NCBI GenBank assembly: GCA_927910745.1
Contig: CAKMNX010000009.1
Coordinates: forward strand, 1 to 11,346
DNA from: an uncultured Candidatus Saccharibacteria bacterium
Lineage (GTDB): Bacteria > Patescibacteriota > Saccharimonadia > Saccharimonadales > Saccharimonadaceae
DNA: 11,346 bases
Direction: 5' to 3'
The notes below the pieces were generated by a model that ran no database searches, was not told where the DNA came from, and saw only the letters and a program-made list of their open reading frames with translations. Positions 5,380-11,036 of the stretch are shown here, one piece after another. Position numbers and translations under genes: made by a program. Each line of letters opens with the position of its first letter. Position 1 is the stretch's first letter.

Positions 5380-6648
5380 CTACCGATTAATCATCAACGG
5401 CCAACTCAGCTCGACACTCTTCAGCTTCTTCAGACTGTTGAGTAGTGTGAGATCCTTCACTTCGGTGTTTTTGAGAGAAACAAAGGTGAGATTCTTTGCA
5501 TGTTGAATGCCCTCGAGGTTCTTTATCTTCTCCCACGACTCTGCGCCATCACGCGCGCTGAGGTCGAGTGTGGTTAGCTTTTCCAGATCTGAGGCAAGCA
5601 TGGGCTGTGCATCGCCGCGCTTTGTATGGGTCACTTGGGCAATGGCTTGGTTGAGCTTGTTGCGGAGACGCCAATCGGGCACGCTCACCACCGCATCCTG
5701 TGGCTTATCAGCAGCAGTCTTTTCTTGGTAGACCCGCACATAGTCGACCTGCATATCTTTCGCGACTTCGTAATCCTTAGGGCTAGCCTTCTTGTATGGC
5801 TCATTGAGGCCGCCAACCTGGTGATTCAAGCGAATAAAGAGTTTATTAGCTGCCTTGGCAAAGGGCCAGTTTGCATCATCTGGCGCTACGCGGTGTACCA
5901 TGCGCCCATCATAGTAGAATTCGATCGTTCCATCCTTCTTATTCAAGACGCCGTAGGTATGGAAGGCAGTTTGTGTATTGCCGACAATATTCCGATCGAG
6001 AACGTGCTGGTGCTGATGCGAACGCTCTTTATTCCCCTGGCGTGGCTGCGTATGGACATTGGCTTGCAGCCAGCCCGAATCATAGCCACGCGATTCGAAG
6101 ACATCGAGTTCACCACTGGCTGGCCAGTTGAATGTTGTGCTTGTGAGCCAAAATGATGCCCAGGTTGCTCGAGCACCACTGTTCTTGTTACCCTCTGGTA
6201 GCTTGATAGATGCCTCGTAGTAGGTACCTGACCCCCAGGCATAGGCGACACTTTTGTCCTTCCAGTCACTGAGGTAGTGCGAGTTTACCATCCCTGTCGA
6301 GAAGGCGGCATGACCGGCCTGGCATGGTTTGCCATTTTTATCATGCTGCGCGAGAAGATGGAGTTTGCCGTCGTACTGACGCACCATGTCTGTCCGAAAG
6401 CGCCCTTCCATACCCGACGCAAGATCAAAACAGCCTGTCGGTACGGCCCATTTGGTTGTGTCGAGTTTATTACCGTCAAATTCATCACCCCACACTTTTT
6501 TATAATGCGCCTGCACATCACGCGGCAGATGATCGACTGCTGATGCTGACTGCGTCATGGCAAAGCTCGTACCCATCACAGCGCATGCCATGGTGAGCCC
6601 AAGCGCCAAGCTGGCTTTTGCTTGTTTTGTTGCTCGTGTTGCCAACAT
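5380..6648 (-). CDS. Secreted GH16-family glycoside hydrolase with C-terminal leucine-rich segment
   Basis: A 422-aa protein. Residues 1-37 form a signal peptide (basic start, hydrophobic core, cleavage after ASA). Residues about 45-310 are a GH16 beta-jelly-roll domain: it opens VWGDEFDGNKLDTTKW and carries the active site GELDVFE (Glu180 nucleophile, Asp182, Glu185 acid/base), closing with MQVDYVRVYQ. Such enzymes cut beta-1,3/1,4-glucans, laminarin, agar or related galactans; the substrate is not readable. Residues 320-417 resemble an internalin-type LRR: cap VSVPDWRLRNKLNQAI, then LTTLDLS, IKNLEGIQHAKNLTFVSL and LKKLKSVELS. Only about three repeats are present and the protein ends abruptly after WPLMINR, so the LRR may be truncated or be a small adhesive tail; there is no LPXTG anchor. 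AAGGAGG lies 4 bases before the ATG. Confidence 0.92.
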   Translation of the reverse strand: MLATRATKQAKASLALGLTMACAVMGTSFAMTQSASAVDHLPRDVQAHYKKVWGDEFDGNKLDTTKWAVPTGCFDLASGMEGRFRTDMVRQYDGKLHLLAQHDKNGKPCQAGHAAFSTGMVNSHYLSDWKDKSVAYAWGSGTYYEASIKLPEGNKNSGARATWASFWLTSTTFNWPASGELDVFESRGYDSGWLQANVHTQPRQGNKERSHQHQHVLDRNIVGNTQTAFHTYGVLNKKDGTIEFYYDGRMVHRVAPDDANWPFAKAANKLFIRLNHQVGGLNEPYKKASPKDYEVAKDMQVDYVRVYQEKTAADKPQDAVVSVPDWRLRNKLNQAIAQVTHTKRGDAQPMLASDLEKLTTLDLSARDGAESWEKIKNLEGIQHAKNLTFVSLKNTEVKDLTLLNSLKKLKSVELSWPLMINR

Positions 6649-6652
6649 ATCC

Positions 6653-6707
6653 CCTCCTTATGTTCGTTAACTGTTCTTATTTAATCACAGCTACTCTGCT
6701 TTGCCAA
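6653..6707 (-). promoter_or_regulatory. Promoter and Shine-Dalgarno of the GH16 gene
   Basis: Minus-strand TTGGCA (6707-6702), a 17-base spacer and TTAAAT (6684-6679) form a sigma70-like promoter. Start near 6671 gives a leader of about 22 bases containing AAGGAGG (6659-6653). The strong ribosome site suggests high translation of this secreted enzyme. Confidence 0.55.
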
Positions 6708-6969
6708 ACACAAGACAATAACTTTATCCATATTTTTTGCAAGCGAGATAGTCTATTTTGATCATACACATCGATTTGCCAGAGGTCATTTTTTGCATAA
6801 AATAGCAATGCATGGTACAATTATTATATTTCAAAATATGTTGTGGTTTTTGCTACGATTATCGCCACCTCTGTTTGATAAATTACACTTGAGGTGCCAT
6901 CGTAGGGATTAATTTTGCCGAGCATACCATGCTTGCGCCAGGCCAAGGCTCGTCAGATTGATCCAGCAG
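6708..6969. other. Gene-free stretch between rmuC and the GH16 gene
   Basis: Together with the GH16 promoter, this is 321 bases without a supported gene. The stretch 6710-6850 is A/T-rich, with small self-complementary bits such as atatttcaaaatat, and shows no coding frame. The part at 6853-6905 holds a nested inverted repeat, listed separately. Just after the rmuC stop (6970) there is a weak AGCAT/ATGCT stem but no clear terminator. I see no tRNA or other recognised RNA gene. Confidence 0.5.
6853..6905. repeat. Nested inverted repeat downstream of rmuC
   Basis: ctacgat (6853-6859) pairs with atcgtag (6899-6905), and inside it cacctc (6866-6871) pairs with gaggtg (6891-6896). An A/T-rich loop of 19 bases lies in the middle, with an asymmetric internal loop between the two stems. 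No U-run follows on either strand, so it is not a classic terminator. It could stabilise the rmuC mRNA end or be a protein site. Confidence 0.4.
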
Positions 6970-8049
6970 CTACTCATCCCCACGCTGAGGTCGTTCGAGC
7001 AACTGTGGCTCGCTCTGGCGTTCACCACCAGCAATACGCACGACATCCTTGTCCATCTTACCGAGCTCGCGATAGGTTGTGTTGTAGTGTCCAACTGTTG
7101 TGGCGAGGCTCTTGCCCATTTTGCCCAGCAATTCATCAAACTTCTTGATATGCGTCGCGAGCTGGCCAACCCGTAGCTGAATATCCTTGGCTTGCTCTTC
7201 AATCTGGAGGCTACGCAGCCCCTGCAGCACTGTCTGCAAATATGCCAAGAAACTGGTTGGGCTGACGATAATCACCCGCCGATCGCGAAAGGCATACTCA
7301 ATAAGATCGCGGCTTGAGCCACCCTGCCCAACATTGTTGATAAGCAGATCATAATACAGTGACTCACTGGGGATAAACATAAAGGCAAAGTCCATTGTGT
7401 CTTCATTTGGGCGAATATATTTACTCGTTTCGTCGATGCGCTGCTTAAGGTCGAGCTTAACGCGGCTCAGCAGCTGCTGGCGCTCGTCTTTGCTCGTGGC
7501 ATTGATCATCCGGTTGTAGTTCTCAAGGCTAAACTTGCTATCGATCGGTAGCACCCGCCCTTTATCAAGAAAGATCACCGCATCGACCGCTTCGCCATCG
7601 GCAAAGCGATATTGCATCTGATACTGGGCTGGTGGCAACACGTTCTCAAGCACACTCTGCAGATAGTACTCACCAAAGACACCGCGCTGCTTGGGATTTT
7701 GCAGAACGTTTTGCAGTGTCTTAAGCTCATCTGCTACATCGACGACGCGTCGATTAGTCTCATCCAGCTTCGTGAGGCGCTGCGTCACATCGGCTACTAG
7801 CTTGGCACTCTCGGAGAGCTGCTTCTGGACTGACGTTTGCATAGCAGCACCCGAGCGCTCGAGCTTATCCCCAACCGACTGCTGCATAGCGGCTATTGTG
7901 CGCGACAACTCCGTCACGTCGCTCTTGAGAAGCGCCACCGATTGCTGATCTTTGAGTTCATTAAGCTTTGCCAGCAGCAGGCTCAGCACTGCCCCGCAGC
8001 CAACGAGGACAACAATAAGAATAATTCCAAGCACAAGAGAAAGTTCCAT
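6970..8049 (-). CDS. rmuC: DNA recombination protein RmuC homologue
   Basis: A 359-aa protein with one N-terminal membrane span (residues 3-26), a long coiled coil (about 28-115) and the RmuC domain (about 118-330). Diagnostic stretches are RGVFGEYYLQSVLENVLP, then VDAVIFLDKGRVLPIDSKFSLENY, in which Asp156 and D170-S-K172 fit a PD-(D/E)xK nuclease-like core. FMFIPSESLYYDLL and VSPTSFLAYLQTV follow, all typical of the family. In E. coli RmuC limits inversion at short inverted repeats; the membrane-tethered nuclease model is inferred from fold. There is no Shine-Dalgarno; TGCTATACT ends exactly six bases before ATG, so the message is probably leaderless. Length is shorter than E. coli RmuC (475 aa) but within the family range. 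Confidence 0.93.
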   Translation of the reverse strand: MELSLVLGIILIVVLVGCGAVLSLLLAKLNELKDQQSVALLKSDVTELSRTIAAMQQSVGDKLERSGAAMQTSVQKQLSESAKLVADVTQRLTKLDETNRRVVDVADELKTLQNVLQNPKQRGVFGEYYLQSVLENVLPPAQYQMQYRFADGEAVDAVIFLDKGRVLPIDSKFSLENYNRMINATSKDERQQLLSRVKLDLKQRIDETSKYIRPNEDTMDFAFMFIPSESLYYDLLINNVGQGGSSRDLIEYAFRDRRVIIVSPTSFLAYLQTVLQGLRSLQIEEQAKDIQLRVGQLATHIKKFDELLGKMGKSLATTVGHYNTTYRELGKMDKDVVRIAGGERQSEPQLLERPQRGDE

Positions 8050-8055
8050 AGTTCT

Positions 8056-8064
8056 AGTATAGCA
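8056..8064 (-). promoter_or_regulatory. Extended -10 for leaderless rmuC mRNA
   Basis: Minus-strand TGCTATACT, identical to the element at 3454-3462, ends six bases before the rmuC ATG at 8049. Initiation at the expected distance falls on the start codon itself. Confidence 0.6.
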
Positions 8065-8476
8065 CTTCCTAGGGAGCAGCCACTCATGTTGTTTTATTGA
8101 GCGGGGCGTGTCAGCTGATCTCGTGGATGTGTCTTTTTAGCGCACAAGGAAATATTGCTATTTTCGAGAATTTTGACACTTATACCACACAAAAGAAGTG
8201 TGCGTATGGCGCTTGTATAATCTAAGCCGCTCTCGCCATGTTGTTCGGTTCACGTGTAAAAACCAGTGTCGTAATGAGTTTCAGCTTTAGCACTAGAAGA
8301 CTGATGTTCTCAGAAGGAATTGACCTTTATCGTGTTTCGTCAAAGGAAGCGACGTGAGAGTTGGCTAGAACTTGAAATTCAGACAAGGGAGCTGCGTAAA
8401 AGAGGGAGAATGGAAATTACTTCATTTGAGTATGGCAAATAATCATCAAGCAAATTATTGTGGAGTTTGGAGATAC
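8065..8476. other. Gene-poor intergenic region with two short plus-strand frames
   Basis: No gene here can be called with confidence. The plus strand shows TATAAT at 8216-8221, then an ATG frame 8238-8357 (39 codons) overlapped by another open frame 8320-8442. On the left, acactt/aagtgt and cacac/gtgtg form a small hairpin around 8177-8203, and an isolated TTGACA at 8173-8178 has no matching -10. The base composition is more A/T-rich than neighbouring genes. It may hold a small protein, an untranslated RNA or a decayed gene. I do not recognise tmRNA, SRP RNA or RNase P RNA signatures. Confidence 0.45.
8320..8442 (+). CDS. Possible small basic protein or gene remnant (about 40 codons)
   Basis: An open plus-strand frame from TTG 8320 (alternative GTG at 8332) to TAA 8440-8442. 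The product is rich in Arg/Glu/Lys with an amphipathic helix pattern (ESWLELEIQTRELRKRGR) and ends FEYGK. AAGGA is too close to the TTG and rather far from the GTG, so no start is convincing. It overlaps a 39-codon ATG frame (8238-8357) in another phase; the two could be halves of one frameshifted gene, but I cannot show homology. Treat as a hypothesis. Confidence 0.2.
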   Translation: MTFIVFRQRKRRESWLELEIQTRELRKRGRMEITSFEYGK

Positions 8477-9127
8477 TTACAGCGTCGCAAGATATATCAA
8501 TACAATGATCGCCATCATTGCACCAAGTGTGACTGCTAGGTTGCGCAGGCGCGAGATCCACGAAAACACGCCAATGCTCAATGCCATCAAAATCGTAATA
8601 ACCGGCACTACGACATACCATGACGATGCTGCCAGCCACGTAAGCACTGGCCAGAGACCCACTGCCGTCGCAAGCATAACAAGAGCAGGACGATACACCC
8701 GGCGCTGCACCAAAAATATAAGCCCGACGATCACTGCCACAACCATTGCGCTCAAGACTGTATAGAATGTGGGTGTGCCACAGCTTGTTGGATTGGCGCT
8801 ACCAAGGCCACAAACCGCACCAAACACCCCGAGGTTGGCAACCAGCAGTAGCACTGCACTCGCTACCACGCCAGTAATGGCCGCACCTATCATAATCTGC
8901 CCCATATCTGGCCACGATAAGTTCACAAAATGCTCGGTGTCTTCGGATGTATCGAGCACACCACCCTGAGCAAAGGGGTTGTCGATTGCTCGGCTGTGGT
9001 CAAGCCCATCGTCAAGCACCGTCTTGGTGATGGTCGCCGTCTTGGCAGTTTTTGCTTTTTTAGCTTGGCGCGCTGCTTCCGCCACCTCATCTGGGTCGGC
9101 GGTGCGTGCATATATCTGTTCGTCCAT
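8477..9127 (-). CDS. Polytopic membrane protein of unknown function, 216 aa
   Basis: An N-terminal cytoplasmic region of about 75 residues, charged and including a Lys/Ala/Thr-rich stretch (residues 21-36), is followed by about five membrane spans (78-103, 120-140, 146-164, 168-190 and 196-215). Cys106 and Cys116 flank a short Gly/Ser/Asn/Pro loop between spans 1 and 2, a possible extracytoplasmic disulfide. I know no family for it. I chose ATG 9127 because GGAG lies 9 bases upstream; a TTG five codons earlier overlaps that ribosome site and lacks better support. It lies 37 bases after the PAP2 gene, so it can be read from that transcript, but it also has its own TATAAT overlapping the PAP2 stop. 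An envelope role is suggested only by its neighbour. Confidence 0.75.
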   Translation of the reverse strand: MDEQIYARTADPDEVAEAARQAKKAKTAKTATITKTVLDDGLDHSRAIDNPFAQGGVLDTSEDTEHFVNLSWPDMGQIMIGAAITGVVASAVLLLVANLGVFGAVCGLGSANPTSCGTPTFYTVLSAMVVAVIVGLIFLVQRRVYRPALVMLATAVGLWPVLTWLAASSWYVVVPVITILMALSIGVFSWISRLRNLAVTLGAMMAIIVLIYLATL

Positions 9128-9133
9128 ATTATC

Positions 9134-9164
9134 TAGCTCCAATTCCTTACTGGGAGCTATTATA
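9134..9164 (-). promoter_or_regulatory. Internal promoter plus hairpin that can mask the Shine-Dalgarno
   Basis: Minus-strand TATAAT (9164-9159) overlaps the PAP2 stop codon. TAGCTCC (9159-9153) is perfectly complementary to GGAGCTA (9140-9134), which contains the GGAG ribosome site of the 216-aa gene; the loop is 12 bases. A start near 9151 would leave the first arm out of the RNA, so only read-through transcripts could form the hairpin. Confidence 0.5.
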
Positions 9165-9659
9165 TTATGTTTTTGCCGATTTTGCTAGTCTGCGCCAGAA
9201 TTTTTTGTGATGTGGCACGTACCATACAGCACCCAGCAGTGCAATGGCCACCCCACCAGCAACATCGAGCGGTGTATGTACCAGTGCTGCCACGCGGCCA
9301 AGACACACCAGTACTGTCATAACGAACAGCGCGAGGGAGAGCAACCGCCGGCGCGTCACATACCATACCGCTAGAGTAAGAAACATCGCAAAGAGTGCAT
9401 GATCGGACGGAAAGCCGGGATTATTGAGATAGAGCGCACCCGGGTCGGTACCAAGCTTTTCAAATGGCCGGAGCGTCTCGGGTTGCCAGAGTGCACCAAT
9501 AACCTTCGCGCACCAATAGGACGTCAAGCCTGCCATAAATACGCGCGTGTAGCGTTGGTAGCGTTGGGCTTGAGGCGCACGAAAAAACAGTGCAAAAAGA
9601 GCTACAGCGACAATCGGAATCATGAGCCCATCAGCAATCAAGCGAATAACAGTATTCAT
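9165..9659 (-). CDS. PAP2-family membrane phosphatase (undecaprenyl-diphosphatase/BcrC-like)
   Basis: A 164-aa integral membrane protein with spans at about 8-26, 38-56, 87-101, 106-120 and 132-148. The acid-phosphatase motifs are present: K52 ... LRP (Arg64-Pro65), PSDH at 84-87 and GRVAALVHTPLD, in which R122-x5-H128-x3-D132 matches motif 3. The gap between the Lys and RP of motif 1 is 11 residues instead of the usual six, so another residue may serve or there is an insertion. The Asp in PSDH (instead of Gly) is shared with BcrC-type undecaprenyl pyrophosphate phosphatases, which recycle the lipid carrier for cell-wall synthesis. A broader lipid phosphatase role is the alternative. TGCTATAAT ends six bases before ATG, suggesting a leaderless mRNA. 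Confidence 0.88.
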   Translation of the reverse strand: MNTVIRLIADGLMIPIVAVALFALFFRAPQAQRYQRYTRVFMAGLTSYWCAKVIGALWQPETLRPFEKLGTDPGALYLNNPGFPSDHALFAMFLTLAVWYVTRRRLLSLALFVMTVLVCLGRVAALVHTPLDVAGGVAIALLGAVWYVPHHKKFWRRLAKSAKT

Positions 9660-9665
9660 ACTCCA

Positions 9666-9674
9666 ATTATAGCA
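9666..9674 (-). promoter_or_regulatory. Extended -10 for leaderless PAP2 gene mRNA
   Basis: Minus-strand TGCTATAAT is a full-consensus extended -10, ending six bases before the ATG at 9659. It is the third element in this window with this exact geometry. Confidence 0.65.
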
Positions 9675-9724
9675 CCGTTAGAGGGTTTTCGCGTAGTTGA
9701 TTTGACGCAAAAGACTGGTGCTAC

Positions 9725-9784
9725 TTATACCCGACGATAGAAGTACAAAGCAACAAGCGCAAAACCCGCCGCAATGGTGAGCAT
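9725..9784 (-). CDS. Possible 19-aa membrane peptide
   Basis: A minus-strand ATG frame of 19 codons between the four-cysteine protein gene and the PAP2 gene. The peptide MLTIAAGFALVALYFYRRV is a hydrophobic stretch with two arginines at the end, the usual look of a one-span micro-membrane protein. GAAG five bases or so before ATG is a weak ribosome site. The frame is open further upstream, through the end of the preceding gene, but without another ATG. It would be on the transcript of the redox operon. Chance cannot be excluded at this length. Confidence 0.25.
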   Translation of the reverse strand: MLTIAAGFALVALYFYRRV

Positions 9785-9843
9785 GTGCTTCAAACAATAT
9801 ACAGTAAATGCAGCCAGCGTAGAAAAACGTCTACAGACCAGAA

Positions 9844-10353
9844 TTACTTTTGTATCTGTCGAGCAGGCTGCTGATTTGCTTTCGGGATATCGAGAAGCTT
9901 CCCAACCGCATTGATGATCTGCTGGATGACTGTTGGCTTGGTCGATTGTTCCATCTTCGGACGTGCTGATGGAGCTTTGACAACGTTAGCTGGCGGCATG
10001 TTGATCGTATGAGCTGGGGGTCTTTGTACTTCGGGAGGTCGCTGTGGTTTTGGCTTGGTTTGCTCCTTCTTCTTGACATTGGCAATCACAACATTGATAC
10101 GGTCGTCGTCAAGGACTTTTTTGTATGACACTTCTGCGCTGTCGCCACCAGTGTATTCTCCACCAGCTTGCTGAGCAATTTGGTTTGGATTGCAGGCTTC
10201 GGGATTCTTAACACTGCAGATGCGGGCAAGTGGGCATGCATTACAGGCCGCTTGGCCAATCCGCTCCTGCGCAATCCGCCGCGCATTTTCTTGCCAGGCT
10301 GCAATTTCCTCCGGCGAGCGCTTGGTTGGTGTTTTGGCAAGCTGCTCACTCAT
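9844..10353 (-). CDS. Four-cysteine protein, possibly Fe-S or zinc binding, in the nrdG2/reductase operon
   Basis: A 169-aa protein with no recognised family. It has a helical charged N-terminus (residues 12-35), a compact C-x2-C-x5-C-x7-C cluster (Cys37, 40, 46 and 54, within ACNACPLARIC), a Pro/Lys/Gln-rich low-complexity stretch (about 97-135) and a hydrophobic helix at about 141-156 (VIQQIINAVGKLLDI). Four closely spaced cysteines with a Pro after the second suit an iron-sulfur cluster or zinc site. I chose the ATG at 10353-10351 because it overlaps the reductase stop as ATGA, with GAGGTG upstream; an ATG nine codons earlier lies inside the reductase gene. The overlap implies coupled translation with the reductase. 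An electron carrier role is inferred from context only. Confidence 0.7.
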   Translation of the reverse strand: MSEQLAKTPTKRSPEEIAAWQENARRIAQERIGQAACNACPLARICSVKNPEACNPNQIAQQAGGEYTGGDSAEVSYKKVLDDDRINVVIANVKKKEQTKPKPQRPPEVQRPPAHTINMPPANVVKAPSARPKMEQSTKPTVIQQIINAVGKLLDIPKANQQPARQIQK

Positions 10354-11036
10354 TCGAAAAACACCTCTGTTGCAATACATTTACTTGCAATACCCTGCGC
10401 GGTGAGCCCCTGCCACATTGCTCGCGTAAATGCAACTGAACCACACACCAAGTAGTGTGCCGCTGGGTTGATACACATATCGAGGTCAATTCGCCCCTGG
10501 TGTATCTTAGGCGAGACTGTTGCTTGGCGTGTTACGAAGTGGTGAAGCGACAGCTGCGGGTAGCGCACCTCATATGTAGCAAGGTCGGTCGCAAAGACGA
10601 TATCGTCGACGGTCCGATTGCTATACATGAGCTGAATATTCCGATGCGGATCACGCGCGTATTCGCTCTTGATAATACTCCACACTGGACTAATACCGAC
10701 TCCTGCTGCAATTCCCACGAGTGGGTGATCTGTCAGTGGATTAAAGTACCCATACGCCGCCGAAAAAGTTAGTTGGTCGCCAGCCTGCCGGCTACATAGG
10801 TAGTGGGAATACTCACCGCCAATATCCTTCACGGTAATGCTCAGATGTGTTTCGCCGGGCCAACTCGATAGGCTATATGCCTTGCCCTCAGGCGTACGCG
10901 ACTCTGGCTTGATAACGGTGATGTATTGCCCTGCTGTATAGCGAAATGGTGCGTCGCCTTTGGCATCAAACACCAGCGTTGCTACATCGTGCGTGTGCTG
11001 AATCACTTGCTGGATTGTCCCTGTATAGTACTGCAT
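10350..11036 (-). CDS. FAD/NAD(P)-binding ferredoxin reductase-type oxidoreductase
   Basis: A 228-aa FNR-superfamily flavoprotein. The N-terminal beta-barrel (about 1-100) holds the flavin motifs KAYSLSS (52-58; RxYS with Lys for Arg) and GGEYS (73-77). The C-terminal Rossmann domain carries AAGVGISP (110-117), MYSNR (137-141) and VCGS (197-200) for NAD(P), and the chain ends EVFFE, where aromatic residues may stack on the flavin. No [2Fe-2S] ferredoxin domain is fused, so it needs a separate one-electron partner. I chose the ATG at 11036 because it overlaps the upstream stop as TGATG; an ATG five codons earlier lies inside nrdG2. No Shine-Dalgarno is seen, fitting coupled translation. Its place directly after nrdG2 suggests that it feeds electrons toward the radical-SAM activase. 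Confidence 0.88.
   Translation of the reverse strand: MQYYTGTIQQVIQHTHDVATLVFDAKGDAPFRYTAGQYITVIKPESRTPEGKAYSLSSWPGETHLSITVKDIGGEYSHYLCSRQAGDQLTFSAAYGYFNPLTDHPLVGIAAGVGISPVWSIIKSEYARDPHRNIQLMYSNRTVDDIVFATDLATYEVRYPQLSLHHFVTRQATVSPKIHQGRIDLDMCINPAAHYLVCGSVAFTRAMWQGLTAQGIASKCIATEVFFE

Noticed and set aside
5626..6156. Plus-strand frame of 176 codons
   Set aside because: Antisense shadow of the GH16 gene, which has clear catalytic motifs and a signal peptide.
8173..8178. Perfect TTGACA as a -35 box
   Set aside because: No -10 lies 16-18 bases downstream; the nearest TATAAT is 37 bases away.
9128..9142. Upstream TTG start for the 216-aa membrane protein
   Set aside because: The first codons overlap the GGAG ribosome site of the ATG at 9127; the ATG has better spacing.
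10354..10380. Upstream ATG start for the four-cysteine protein
   Set aside because: It lies inside the reductase gene; the ATGA overlap with the reductase stop and the GAGGTG before it favour ATG 10353.
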